Translations under genes and position numbers: made by a program
NCBI GenBank assembly: GCA_910574455.1
Contig: CAJSYZ010000002.1
Coordinates: forward strand, 1,823,671-1,887,670
From: Trichaptum fuscoviolaceum
Taxonomy: Eukaryota > Basidiomycota > Agaricomycetes > Hymenochaetales > Trichaptaceae
Reading direction: 5' to 3'
DNA length: 64,000 bases
In this document: piece after piece, positions 12,625 to 27,619 of the stretch
Layout of the letters: each line of letters begins with the position of its first letter
Numbering within the stretch: position 1 is the stretch's first letter
The notes under the pieces: generated by a model
The model's input: only the letters and a program-made list of their open reading frames with translations
Databases searched by the model: none
Told to the model about the DNA's origin: nothing

Positions 12625-13593
12625 GCATGTGCTAAAACATATGAAGCGAAACTTCGAGGATAAGATGTCTTATGGTTGTCGCTGCTCCCGCATTGTACTA
12701 ATGACAGTACGGAAGGATCTGGCGACCAGCTAAAGGAGGTTTAATGCCGTCGATATACGGATTGCGGGCTCCCAGGAGACTTCATTTGCAAAAGACCCGA
12801 TGTTTCAGTTTTCAATTGCATTTTCCGTCCATTCCAAATGAGGCAGAGATAAGGATTTGCCTTTTTTGCCAAGTCTGGAGAGCAGTCATCCTGTCAAGCA
12901 CACCGTCGGCAGACCTGTGCAAATCACGATCATAGAGATAAAAAAAAATATCTCCATTCACTGTAGAGAGCGTAGAATGAATACCCGGGGTGCGCACGCG
13001 TTCAGTCACCACGCGAATTCAGATGGAATCTTGAAGCTTGCATGAAGGGTTGAACAGGATCGTCATCACAAAGATTGTCATTGATCAGCATCCAGGATTG
13101 CCTTCTACGCCGCTCAAGCCGAAGCTAAACTCTGTCTGTGAGCGGCGATAGACTGGGGAATTTTCAAGAACTATCTCGTGGGAATCGCCATCAGCTAGAA
13201 GATGAATGCCGTATTCTACAGACATATCAAATGACAGTCACATATCCAATTGTCAACGGATGCAAATTATTCAGCATCGGATGAAATCCTATACATTGAA
13301 AATGCCCGGAGGTGACAGCTATAAGTTTCAGCTATGCACCTTTCTGATTCCGAGTGAACCTCACTTAGGAGCGAATATAACGTGAAAAGGAATAAATCGT
13401 GCGGGTCGGACACCGAATGTGTTGGTGACGTTCATACGAGACGAGGAGGGTGTTCGAGGGGTGAAGAATGACATGAGATGATGATGAGGAATTCGGATGA
13501 AAAACGAAACGAAAAACCCGGTTAAATGTTAAACATACATACATAGCAAGAGAGGACTGATGGAAACTCAAGCGTTTGTGCACAATAGCAGAC
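12625..13593. other. intergenic, no supported gene
   Basis: Short open frames occur on both strands, but none has a family motif, a consistent splice pattern or biased codon use. No repeat or RNA gene is seen. Confidence 0.45.
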
Positions 13594-16500
13594 CTATACG
13601 ACACCAACAACGATAGTCGCGCGCAAGCTTACCTCCTTCGCTGGGGATCCAGAGGTAGGCGAATCTCCATCATCAGGTGACAAATATTCCTCCGTCTGGA
13701 GCGAGCTCGACTTCCAGCCCCAACTCTGACTCACACGGAACTCATCCGGCGAGCTCGCGAAACGCGTGAGCGCGGCACCCGTCGGCGCCGCACACGCGAT
13801 CGTGAAGTAGGCAAGTACCGCAGGGCGAGGATCACGGTACGGCTGGGCGGGCGCAGGCACGACAGTAGAAGCGGGACCGGCGTAGGACGCGTATTGGGAG
13901 GGAAGAGAAGTGGCACCGCTCGGAGGTGTACTGGAAACCGCTGACGTCGGCGTGGTGCTCCGCGAGGGACCTGCAGCGCCTGTGGTACCCCGCGATGCCG
14001 GACGCGACGTCGAGCGCGTAAGGGATGGTGTCGAAACCGAAGGACGGATAGCCATTTCTGGTGCTGGGGCTACTGGTCCCGTATTTATCGAACCGCGGCG
14101 CTCGCCCGAACCTCCCACCAAATGGTATGTTCTTCCCAAGCCAGACGGATGTGGTAGAGAGGGGGGCGCGGACGGTGAGGGGATCGGATCCACAGATGAT
14201 TGTCGATGTAAGTACACACCGAGTTGTAGTCCCTTGTCTTTACCATCTTTCTTACGTACGACCTGAACGTAAACATTGTACAAGCTTCCAGCATACCAGA
14301 TTGTCTGCGAGTGTAAGCGACCCTTCTCCCTAAGCCCATTGACACCCCAGAATTCAACACCAAAGCGTACGGGTGGGAAGGGTGTCCATTTCTTTACGGT
14401 TCCCGGCAGAGCTTCAGATAATGCACTCACAGGTCGGCCGCTATCCGAGAGGATGCCGAAGAAGTTCGCATGTGAGGGGTGAGGGATCGGAGAAGGGATC
14501 CCGGAAGAGCCCTTGCCCTTGTCAAGACTGTGCCCCTGTGCTCTCGGATTAAATAGCTGTTCCATTGACATAGTTGCATCAACGCCTGGGGATATTCCTG
14601 ATGAATCTCCCAGTCTAGTCGAAGCATCCGTAGGTATGGGATAGATCCATTGTTCCTTCTGTCCCTTCGCTAGGGTAGTCTTCTTCACGCTAGCCGATGC
14701 ACGAAGTTCTTCTGTTGTCCAGGAAATTCCAAGGTCTTTGTCCCGCGGAGGACCCGGAGAGCGAGGTGGCGAGACTGGTCTGAATGCAGACGATGTCGGG
14801 GTTGAGGTGGACGCAGAAGTAGAAATGGAGGAAGATGGGGACAAGAGATGATCGACAGGGTGCACAGTAATGTGCTGTCGAAGGAGAGACTGGTCCCAAT
14901 GTGCTGCTTGAATGACATTGTGGGGTACGTACGGCTCGCCAGTCATGGGTGAGACATCGCGTGAAATCTCAACCAAGTCGTCCAGAGACTAATTAAATCA
15001 GAAGTCGATGAGCACCAATTCAAAATAAACCTCGTTCGCACCCCCGATGGAGAAAAGATGGACTAACCATGTGTATGTAGTGAATCCCAGTGGCAAAAAG
15101 TTCCTCCCACTCTCGCTCCTCTCCAGGATTTACGCCATCTTGTCTGCGAAGCTCGACAACACGTCGCGCAATCTCGTACCTTTGCCTCTCATCTCTCACA
15201 AAAAAGCAATTCGAAGAGAGCAAGGCGCGGACCCAACGCGCGGAGAGACATCCACGGCGCCATAACAAAGGTGCGTCCGAGCTACCGTCAGCCGAGGAAG
15301 GACCTGCAGTCTTTTGGGACATAGAGTGCCTATGACCAAGATGCGATGGTCCTGGTCCGGAAATCAGAGATGTGGGGGAATTCGGTGAGTCGGACATGGA
15401 TAAAGCAGCCTCTTCGTAAGGGAGTATATCTGCTCCCCATCGACAGATCCAACAAACAGCTGCTTCGCCTATTTTGTCCGAGACTGCACCGTATAAGAAT
15501 ACCGGGCCCACGTCTTCATCATCCGCATCTGCATCTCTCGTCATATTCGATAGGGCGGAGTGTGCATATATAGAATGTGTTTCGCTGTAGTTCCGTCGAC
15601 CAGCTTCTGTTTGAAGAGGTTGCATCGAGGCGAGGTCCTCTGCAATTTTTTCAACAGACGAGTAAGACGAATCGGGGTCAACACTGGTGTCGTTCTGTTC
15701 GGAGGGAGACACGAATGACATTGTCCTTACAGACGGAGCCCTCGATGTCCTTAGACTACCCGGCTCGACAATATGACACAAGCTACCCAGACCCACAGCT
15801 GCTTCATGTGCAATCCCGTCCTCGCTACTTATACCTTTGCCAATAGCAAAACTTAGGTACGGAAGAGCCGTACGCGGCCCTACCGACTTCAACACTAGGT
15901 TCAAGGCTTGGGAGATAAGGGATGGGATGGCAAGATACGTCGCGGTAGCAAGCAGAGATAAGAGAAGTGCTGGTGTTGCTGCTTGGTGATCGTCTGGGAC
16001 AGAGGGTTTGGAGGGTGGAGGATGGGGAAACGATGGTGTGAGTGGGTGTGTGCGTGAAGGTATGAGAGCCGGGTCGATGAATAGACTGGGACCACCGCCG
16101 TATAGCCGTGAAATACAAATCCTAGTAAAACTCATTAGTACATTAGAAGTCAACAATATACGAAACCACACGTACTCAAATGCTAGACGACACGTCCAAA
16201 GTTAGTCCGATTAACCAGAAGAAACAAATGTATGGCGAACCTGTTCTCGTTATATTTGGATCGTCAAAAGTTACATTGACCTCATTCTGCACACCCTGAT
16301 TACTTAGAGCCTCGCGAAATCCACCATCAAATAGTGATCGAAAGAAGCCCTATAATAGACGACGTCGATCAGCTACGAACTAAGGAAGACCAAGATCCAG
16401 GAAGAGAAGCACAGATATAGGAGATTCACTGACAGCTTGTATCAAAACTACGCGGTGCAGGTGATAAATCCCCTCCCAGGATCCCCGCACATGAAGCGCG

Positions 16501-16936
16501 ACATCTGATGTGCGGCCTTCCAAAAAGGCGCTGTACAAATGGGACTGTATATCACTTGCGTTGGAGCCGTGGGTGCCTATGCTTGATGATGATCCCGAGC
16601 TTTTACTCAATGGTGCAATAGCATTGGCCATATAGAACCGCCGACGGTCGTGGTCGTGGTCGTTGAGAAAGGAGGCTGTAGATCTCATTTCTAACGCGGC
16701 GAATAAGCAATATAGGCGTTTGAGTCTGTATACCCCGTGTCGGAAACGCGCTCCAGTTTAGCCCAGAGAGTGATGACCAGTGCCAAGCCTGTTCGCCGAG
16801 CACTTGGTCGTGTGCCGTCTGACGTGTTTCCTTCGGCAAAAAGGCAGCTGCAGCTGTTAAAAAATTAGGTCGATGTTGGTGTTCGTGCAGGATGTTGCGC
16901 TCGCCCTTGAGCTCGCCGTGTTCGTCGTTCTGGTCG
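13594..16936 (-). CDS. BTB/POZ-domain protein (large, germ-cell-less-like layout)
   Basis: Likely substrate adaptor or scaffold with a BTB fold. Minus-strand exons: an N-terminal exon open from about 16936 to 16734, then 16690-16434 (LYSAFLEGRTSDVALHVRG, HRVVLIQA: the BTB core), 16349-16241 (GFFRSLFDGGFREAL, NEVNVTFDDPNITR), a 7-nt exon 16182-16176, 16121-15068 (ICISRLYGGGPSLF; later WVRALLSSNCFFVRDERQRY and EREWEELFATGIHYIHM) and 14988-13594 (SLDDLVEISRDVSPMTGEPY to SLRATIVVGVV). The C-terminal half contains KKWTPFPPVRFGVEFWGV and a Ser/Thr/Pro-rich disordered stretch. The intron at 16691-16733 is only 43 nt. The start codon is not resolved. The gene is divergent from the cullin-like gene at 17308. 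Confidence 0.8.
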
Positions 16937-17307
16937 TTGTCAGAGTGTGTTCAGGAGCATTGCCAATCTGTCTTATGTCATATCGAGCGTCATGCGAGCG
17001 CCTAAATATTTGCCGTGCAAGCGGTTACTACTCAGGCTACTTCTAGTAGTAGTACGGGCCGAAGGCTCGGATCTGCTCGGATGCGTCCGAGACAAACTTG
17101 TAACACAGTTTTTGATTCCGGAGACCCTGAATTTGCAAAGGAGATTTTCGGAAACGATGTAAGTGGCTTTCTTTTTTGAGTCTTTGTCCACGCTCTCTTC
17201 ACCATCTCAAACTTTTGCAACGACCTCGACGACACACATTCTGAAGCACCGTTCATCTACACCTTAAGTCAAAAGAGACAAGTCTCGGCTTTCAGCATCC
17301 ACCAGTG
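16937..17307. promoter_or_regulatory. shared divergent promoter region
   Basis: This interval of about 370 bp separates the divergent BTB (-) and cullin-like (+) genes and should contain both promoters. No clear TATA box is visible. Open frames across it lack family motifs. Confidence 0.4.
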
Positions 17308-18681
17308 ATGGCTATCAAGGCGAAGACGCCAGCTGTGCCAGTCTCTCAGTCTGCTTCAGCATCGGGTTCTAGTAGCACAATCCCTAGCGCAGATTTGTCG
17401 TCAAGCTCTGGTTCGGCTCTTAGCAATGCTGTATTGCAAGTCATGCAGCCTTCTCTTATGCGTGGACCATCAGCGGGGAGTGCGAACCCTGCTGCATCCT
17501 TTCCAGCTCTCTGGAATTACATCGAGCCGGCGTTGGACCACATAGTGCGCTCACCGACTCCAACGCCGGATAAGGCCCCTGCTATTGACGTTTCGTATCA
17601 TATGGGCATACACACTGCCGTCTACAACTACTTCACGACCTCTAGGTTCGATATTGGTGTCGGTGGCCTTTCTCCCCCACCCGCGCCATCGTCAATCGCG
17701 AACGGCAAAGCCCCAGCAAGCCTCAACTCCGCTCTTCAGTATGGACCAAATGCACCGCACGGCGCAGATTTGTACGCGCAACTCGACCGCTACTACTCTG
17801 CCGTATGTCAGGAACTGCTCGCTCATGCCCCACCTGTCGACGACTCGTCTTTGATCCATTACATATTGCCTTGCTTTCATCGCTATTCCGCGGGTGCGCG
17901 TGCGGTGTCGCGTCTGCTGGACTACGTAAATCGTCACTACGTCAAACGGGCCGCCGAGGAAGACCGTGGATGGCTGAGACTCGCAGATGTGCTTGACGCT
18001 GTTGCGCAACACGTCGTGCAGAGCATGAACCAGCTTGCAATCGCTTCCGTCACCAACATACAAGGAAATAGAAGTGTGACAAAGACTCCAAAGGACCGGC
18101 GTGCTGCGATGTCTTCAAGGAAAGATGATAATATCTTCAACGCAAATGACGATCGTGTTAAAATTGCTGCACAATTGAAAGAACGGCGTTTGGCAGAGCT
18201 TCGAAAATGGGGGTATGAGGAGGGCGGGACACCGGAGGACCTGGCCCGTGCAGAAGCAGCTGCGGAGACAGCGAGTCCGACGGACCGTGTCGTGCATCTT
18301 GGGCCACTCGCGCATCGCCGGTTCAGAGAAGAAGTGATCAAACACCTACTTGCCATACCTGGTTCTGGAAAGAAAGGCAAAGGCAAGAAGAAGAAAAACA
18401 AGAAGTCTCCTGCACCTCTAACCTCCCCATCCGCCATCGGGGGGGCTGCGGGTTCTAGCAGCGGTTCGAATGCAGCCGATGGGGAAAATAATGTGGGACC
18501 TAAATCGCGTCTCGCACGAGCCGTTAAGGAGCTCGTTGAATGCAAGGATGGGGGAGAAGAAGGCGAGCTTGAGCGACGTCGAACGGCAGGGGAACTGAAT
18601 GCGCTGCTCGGGACTGTTGGAATTCCAAGTGACCATACCCTTAGGAAAAGATTGGAGCGGTTTTCTTCCTTAGCCAAATGA
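17308..18681 (+). CDS. cullin-like protein containing only the N-terminal cullin-repeat region
   Basis: Single-exon gene of 457 residues. After a Ser-rich leader, residues about 60-235 resemble the N-terminal part of Cul1/Cdc53: FPALWNYIEPALDHIV, GIHTAVYNYFTTSRF, LYAQLDRYYSAVCQELLAHA, then YILPCFHRYSAGARAVSRLLDYVNRHYVKR. In cullins this region starts the first repeats that contact Skp1/F-box or BTB adaptors. The remaining cullin repeats, the Rbx1-binding C-terminal domain and the neddylation lysine region are all absent. The second half is charged, with a lysine-rich patch (KKGKGKKKKNKK near residue 350) and no cullin homology. The reading frame is intact and the ATG is well placed. It could be an accessory or competitor of cullin complexes; that is inference. 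Confidence 0.75.
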   Translation: MAIKAKTPAVPVSQSASASGSSSTIPSADLSSSSGSALSNAVLQVMQPSLMRGPSAGSANPAASFPALWNYIEPALDHIVRSPTPTPDKAPAIDVSYHMGIHTAVYNYFTTSRFDIGVGGLSPPPAPSSIANGKAPASLNSALQYGPNAPHGADLYAQLDRYYSAVCQELLAHAPPVDDSSLIHYILPCFHRYSAGARAVSRLLDYVNRHYVKRAAEEDRGWLRLADVLDAVAQHVVQSMNQLAIASVTNIQGNRSVTKTPKDRRAAMSSRKDDNIFNANDDRVKIAAQLKERRLAELRKWGYEEGGTPEDLARAEAAAETASPTDRVVHLGPLAHRRFREEVIKHLLAIPGSGKKGKGKKKKNKKSPAPLTSPSAIGGAAGSSSGSNAADGENNVGPKSRLARAVKELVECKDGGEEGELERRRTAGELNALLGTVGIPSDHTLRKRLERFSSLAK

Positions 18682-19062
18682 TTAACTGCAGTCGGTCTGA
18701 CTTACTCTTCTTGACATCTTTTTTGAGACAGGCTCCTCTTTCATTCAGTCCACTGTGATCCAGCTGAAAGTGTTTGGCTATCTATTATATCCATGTTTTC
18801 TGCCGATATATCTTTCTTGATGAGAAGTAGAGAGTCTCTGAAGTGAAGATATTATTTAATATATGCGTGAGAATGCTGTGATGAATATCATGATGGTCAC
18901 GGTGGTGTACATGAGTTCTCGGTCTGACGTTTGACTTCAAACCGACCACTATACGATCAGCGAGGCAACAACTTTAGCCTGTACATCGTACAATATTCTC
19001 CTGCAAAGTACTCATAACTTGAAGCGCGAAATTATCTCTCTATCACGGGATCCTCTCTGGTC
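18682..19062. other. intergenic between two tandem genes
   Basis: The stretch holds the 3' UTR of the cullin-like gene and the promoter of TRS31. No gene, RNA or repeat is visible. Confidence 0.5.
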
Positions 19063-19958
19063 ATGGCGTACACTCAACCGCTAAACCCTCGAATGTCCGT
19101 ACTGTCTTCAGGCTCGTTGGCTTCAGATCATTTCTCTCCTGCTTCAAGCTCTACGCGCTTCTCTTTACCACCAGGAGTGCCTATCAACACAAATGTCAAT
19201 GTCAGACTGAACACGCGACCGAACATCTACGACAGGAATCTCAACAAGACGCGTACCTCTGAGGTTTCGCTGTCAGCGTACGCGTTCCTATTCTCGGAGA
19301 TCGTACAATACACGCAGAAGCGCGTGAATGGGATAGGAGAGCTGGAGCGTCGGTAAGTGTGCGGTGTAAATGATCATGCAAACGGAGATCATATGCTAAC
19401 GGACGCCAAAGACTTAATGTACTCGGGTACCGCATAGGCATTCGCGTTCTCGAGCTCCTGACATGGCGGGCAGAAGGCTCGTCGAAGGCACCTAAACGCG
19501 AAATTCGCTTCATAGCGGCCTTGATGTCGATTCACACTCAAGTATGGAAAGCGGTCTTTGGAAAGCCAGCGGATGCGATTGAGAAGAGTGTTGAGCATGA
19601 GGATGAATGTGACTATATGTATTTCTGGTGATGCAAAAGGACGTCCTAACCTAAAGTTACTCAGATATGATCATCGACAACGACCCGCCAATTACGCGCT
19701 ACATATCAGTCCCGAAAGATATGGATCAGCTCAGCTGTTCCTCGCTAACGGCAGGGATTGTGGAGGCCGTCGTGGATGGGCTCGGGTTTGTGAGTTACCT
19801 ATTCGCATATTAGAGAGAACTTGTAATAACTCCTGCACTATACCTAGCCTGCTCGTGTTACTGCACATAACACGCCTACCGATGCTTTCCCCTCACGGAC
19901 TACAATTCTCATTAAACTTGATGAGTCTGTTTTGAAGAGAGAGGAGGCAAACAAATGA
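19063..19958 (+). CDS. TRS31: TRAPP complex subunit Trs31/TRAPPC5
   Basis: Core subunit of the TRAPP complexes, which act as exchange factors for Rab1/Ypt1 in ER-Golgi and Golgi traffic. Exons 19063-19352, 19412-19608, 19665-19789 and 19848-19958 are in phase and give 240 residues. After a disordered leader of about 60 residues the family core begins with TSEVSLSAYAFLFSEIVQYT and continues through RVLELLTWRAEGSSKAPKRE, KAVFGKPADAIEKSVEHEDE, YMIIDNDPPITRYISVPKDM and AGIVEAVVDGLGFPARV. The C-terminus ends with ILIKLDESVLKREEANK. The first and third introns carry strong GTAAGT/GTGAGT donors. Confidence 0.95.
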
Positions 19959-20199
19959 GCTCTCCCGATTTGTGTACTACTAGTACGATGCATGTGCCTG
20001 GACATCTGCGTAATAATGCATTATGTTTTGTATGTCACTCGTCTGTTTTTTGATGATTTATTCTCCCGTACTTCCAAGCTTATCCGCTAGATTTATCTCA
20101 CGTGGCTCCTTATCTTACCTCCGCTCTGGACCTACATATTTAGTCGGCTTCGCATCATCATCAGTTCCCTCCTTTCCTCTCCCATACACAACTGCCATA

Positions 20200-21241
20200 A
20201 TGACGATCATACATAGACTGAAGATCTCGCCACCCTTAATCAACTCATCTTGTGCTTGGGCTTCGGATGGGAAACAGTTGCAAGAGCTATATTCATGCGA
20301 ATATACTGGTGCAGTAACGACTCGTACTGCTACGCTGAACGGTTTCGCCGAGAATCCTGGCATACACACAGTAAGCACTCTGAGCAGAATTAGTTAAGGC
20401 TTGAAACTGACTCCTCCGACAGGTTGCATTTTCAGCAAGCTCGATATCCTCCGTTAACTCATACGGATACTCACCCTATCCTTTGTCCCAATATTTGTCG
20501 TGGATAGAAGGTTTACTCCGGCCATCTAATCCGAAACCAATTATCATCAGTATCACGTCCTCGAAGCCAGCGGAACTTAATGAGATGGTCTCAGCGATCC
20601 AACAGTTTCGGGGCAGTATTGGAGACACCCAGGGTGATTCATCTAGGATCGGCATAGAGCTCAATACGAGCTGTCCTAACATTGATTATGCCCCTCCTCC
20701 TGCGTATAACCCTGATTCATTGCTGCCCTTGCTTAGAATCTTAGGAAATGCCTATCAATCTGATCGAACGTTGTCTATCGGCCTAAAGCTGCCTCCTTAT
20801 ACCTATTCGACGCAGTTCACGGAAATCCTTCGAGTTGTTGAAGAATTATCCTTTAATGTCGAGGGCGCTATGCACAATCCTATTTCATTTTTGACATGCA
20901 CGAACACCTTGGGTTCGAGTCTGCTATTTGCAGAGCAAACGCCTTCTTTACAGGCCGATGGAGACGCATCGCTTTTTGCTCTCCCAACCCCCCTCGGTGG
21001 ACTTGCGGGAGAGGCACTACACGCGCTCGCACTAGGAAATGTGTACACGTTTTCAAATCTTCTTTCGAAAACGACAGACCCGGCGTTGAAGCAGATCAGT
21101 ATCATCGGTGTAGGAGGCGTCACTTCTGCTGAAGCGGCCGAGCGAATGAAAAAAGCTGGTGCAAAGGTGGTTGCGTGCGCAACGCTATTGGGCCGGGAAG
21201 GCGTGGCCGCTTTCAAGACAATCAGCCCGAACGCGTCGTAG
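20200..21241 (+). CDS. dihydroorotate dehydrogenase, class 1A-like (cytosolic, FMN)
   Basis: Oxidises dihydroorotate to orotate in pyrimidine synthesis, or is a close relative of that enzyme. Exons 20200-20370 and 20423-21241 give 329 residues with a TIM-barrel layout. Motifs: LKISPPLINSSCAWA and TGAVTTRTATLNGF at the N-terminus, IGIELNTSCPNIDYAPPPAY in the active-site loop (the Cys corresponds to the catalytic base of class 1A enzymes), and IIGVGGVTSAEAAERMKKAG plus VACATLLGREGVAAF for the FMN phosphate site. There is no mitochondrial leader or membrane segment, unlike class 2. The usual NLSCPN is NTSCPN here. It is probably a paralogue acting beside a mitochondrial class 2 enzyme encoded elsewhere; that is inference. 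Confidence 0.85.
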
Positions 21242-21451
21242 CTTTAGAGCTTATACTGTAACAAAGGCCAAACGAAATATATCATTTGTAGTGATGGGTG
21301 AATAAATATGTGCCTCCAAGGCTGTGTGCTACATGCGAGAGAGATGATACATGCCAGATGTAATGGTGCTGTACAATGTGGTAATGGTATGGATATATCT
21401 ATGTCCTAATAATGGTGTCGTACATTGCCTTCGAAAATCGGCAATGCATAT

Positions 21452-22980
21452 CTACAATGTGAACGCGTACGAGTTTGCATGGTGGTAGGTCTGCTCTACA
21501 GCCGCTGGTAATCCCGCTTCCAAATGTGGCTGGGTAAAGATGGTTGGCTCTGTCAATCCAAGTGCAACGCCATAGATGGCGCTTGAATCTGGGGACGAGC
21601 AGAAAGGATCGCTTGAGTCGTTTCTGTACTGGGTTTGTAGGGTTTGATTGCCAGCCGGGTAATCATAGTCAATCACTGAATCGTAAACGGGTGTATGGAA
21701 ATGGATAGAGTTGCTGTAACAATGGTTATGAGATCCGCAGGAGTAGTTGTAGTATTGTTGTGGCAAGTGGGGAGAATGGTGCGCGTAACGATGGTGCGAG
21801 TCAAACTGTACCGCTATTTCAGCTTAAAACAAAGAATGAATGTAAATCAGTTACGTACTGTCGAATAATATGCAGGTTGGAATGGAGGGTTGAAAAGCTT
21901 GCTATCGGCATCAGGGCTTTCTTGGCCATCAACATCGGAGCCTGGCAGCTGCGAAGAAGAATGCTCGGGCGATGGAACGGAGGTCTGAGAAGAGTCTTGA
22001 AAGGAATCGGGGAGCTTATCTGAAGATCAGCAACTACGAGGGTAACAATCGGTGGATATGAACTTACCCAGTTGGGCATGAATAGGCTCAATTCACGGCC
22101 TTTGATGTCGTGGTGACCTTTAGTGGGTGAGGGTGGGAGAGCATCAAAGGAGATATCATCCGGCACCAGCGACACTCTTCGACCTTTGCCCCTCACAGGA
22201 GAGCATTCAGCCGAGGAACACGGGGAGGAGAAGTCTAGTGTATGCTCGGAGTATTCATCGCGAGACTTCTTCAGATCTCCCTCGAAGCGAATTCTCCGCC
22301 GAGGCGTCTCACGGCGACGAGGCTTGTAGCGATAACCCGGATGCTCTTCAGCGTGCTTCGCCTTCACGTCGGCTGCAAGCTTCTTCCAGATTTGCTTATC
22401 ATCCGGAGACAGCTTCTTCCACATCAAGCCAGCCTCACGACTCAGGTCTCGGTTGTTTTTGCCTTTGTGCCCCTTACGGTAATGGCAGGCAAAGAGTATG
22501 AAGGGATTCGCAGGCCGCCTGACATGTTCGAAGTCGACGTCCAAAGGGGGATGGGACACGGGAGACTCGCTTCTGGGCCGTGATGGGGTTGACTCAGCGG
22601 AAGTGCATGGCGTGGAGGTTGGGGAATGACTCAAAGGCGGAGGCGTGCGAGGAGGTGAGAGAGGTGAGAGAGATGCTGGTGGAAATCGAGGTACTGCAGT
22701 GTTGGTTTATACATGCCATGAAGGGATGAGAGACAAAGGCTCACTTTGAATAGGAGTTAACAAGTGTTCGTCGACATGCTCGTCCAGCGAGAGACTCGGC
22801 GATACCAATTGTGAATACGGCGATGCCTTCTGAAGGAGAGCTAGATGTTTGTGAGTCCACTGGGTAAACAAACGTTGTTGGTGCTAACAGCTGACCTTGA
22901 AATTTAGAGATTCGGACACTTGACTTCTCCTTCGACATTTCGAGCTTTGTCGATGGCGATCGGAGGGGGAGATGTGGCAT
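21452..22980 (-). CDS. HMG-box transcription factor (MATA_HMG type)
   Basis: Minus-strand exons 22980-22896, 22840-22745, 22693-about 22097, 22019-21855 and 21813-21452 give about 434 residues. The start MPHLPLRSPSTKLEMSKEK is followed by a Pro/Ser-rich region, then the HMG box: VRRPANPFILFACHYRKGHK, REAGLMWKKLSPDDKQIWKK, ADVKAKHAEEHPGYRYKPRR. RPANPFILF plus HPGYRYKPRR places it with fungal sexual-development HMG factors (the STE11, pcc1 and mating-type group). The tail is rich in Asp, Ser, Tyr, Gln and His, with no fold recognised. The join after the box is uncertain: the strong GTAAGT at 22067 would lose the frame, so I used GTGAAT at 22096. A Cys/His-free open frame at 23375-23160 might be an extra 5' exon. 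Confidence 0.8.
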
Positions 22981-24517
22981 ATTTTGAAGGATACACAACG
23001 GAAGCAAACTTACTACCTGCGCCTTTATATCGTACTTTCAGGATATCCGCGCGGAACACGAGTCTTTGAACGGGTTTAGAACTCTTCAAATAGGTGCAGA
23101 CAGCCGGGTAATACACAAAGGAAGTGGGTCCAGTCTCCGAGCTAACATGTGGCTTCCGTTCAGACTGCGTCTCCGGTAAGCCTCGTTTTTGCATACTCAT
23201 CCGGAGCAGGCAATCTCTGTGATCTGCGCAATTGAGAGGTGGGAGCCACAGGTGAGTCCGGGCCAGACATAGAGGACTCAAATGAAGAAAACGTGTTGCA
23301 TCTTTCAAAGTCATAATCAGTGACAAAGTTGAACCCTAATGATGCGGGACCAAGTAAGGAAACTCCTCGAGGCAACAGGGTAGAACTCCGACACAGACCA
23401 TCTCAAAGTCCGAGTGTTGCACAAGGCACAAGTAGGTGCAGACCAAGATACAGCTATGAAAGTATCAGGTTTAAGAAGACTAGACTTGTATACGATACAT
23501 TTGAAGTCGGTTAGTGCGAAGAAATCCTTGGCCGGCCACTGACAAGGGATCAAGATGGACACGCGACAAAACAAGCTAGGTAGGAGGCTCAGCGGGGACC
23601 TGAGAGACACGTTTATTCAAAGGATGTTGATGAGATCAAGCTGTCAAGCACTCTTTTAAATGATCTAATGGGTCGGCGGAGACTTTGCATACGCCACTTG
23701 TGAGCCAGAAGCAAGACGGATATACGGAGCGCACTGAGCCAGTAGCATACACCCTTCGAACACAGGCAGAGAGAATCAGCCAGCTATTTGGAAGGCAAAG
23801 GGATTGATGCATACCATATGACCCACAATAATGGAAATATTGGCCCGATCCTCTGGCTAGCAATTGGAGCTGTTACACGATAGGTCGGCGTTCTTCAAAC
23901 ACCAAATGAGGACCTTGACTTCATTAGATTCTCAATCGATTGCAAGCACTGGTAGGTGGGTAGTTTCCCCAGCCATTTCGGCTTGAGATGTGTGAAGCAA
24001 GAGTACCTTGAGAGACACTTTACAGTAGGGGTTAGATGATGCGAGCTGCGCTCAAATGTGAAGTTTTTAGCTTGAACATCTCATTGAGTTTAAGGAAGTT
24101 AAGGCTCACGAAGCTCGCGGTCGATGCTGATTCCTGATGAGAGACTTTGAAGTTATATTCTGGTACATTATTCAAGAGCACCTGGGAGACTGCGGGAAGA
24201 AGGTAAAAACGCCTGAATGACTCGTCACCACAAAGTCGGTGTGAGCTTGTCTTTGTTTGGCATCCCGACGCGCGTCGCCGATTTCATTACCTAAATTGGG
24301 GTCCGCGACGTCGGGCCGTAGTACTAGTTCAAGTTTAAGCCCAGCCTGAGGCTGTGGCTGTGTCAATTTACTATTGCTGCGCCTAAACCATGAGTTCAGT
24401 TGGCGGGACCGACAGCCAAGTCACTTCAAGTTGGTGTCAACCACCTTCCTCCTCTCGGTACCGTCTGGCATACCCTTCGCCATCAATTCCCGACACCCCG
24501 ACGCTTCAGGCGCGGCC
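22981..24517. other. intergenic between divergent HMG-box and PARP genes
   Basis: This stretch of about 1.5 kb holds both promoters. A minus-strand frame around 23375-23263 (SGPDSPVAPTSQLRRSQRLP) looks codon-biased but could not be joined to the HMG-box gene. No repeat or RNA gene was found. Confidence 0.4.
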
Positions 24518-24525
24518 TATATAAG
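24518..24525 (+). promoter_or_regulatory. TATA box of the PARP gene
   Basis: TATATAAG lies about 94 nt before the PARP start codon, in a GC-rich context. This is a suitable distance for a short 5' UTR. Confidence 0.6.
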
Positions 24526-24618
24526 TCAGGCCCCGACGCCTCACCCACAGCTACACTACGCTCGAGAGTCAAGCTGAACCTCTGATTTCTCTTCCCAAAC
24601 CTGCTGAGACTCTGCACT

Positions 24619-27619
<3,001 letters not shown>

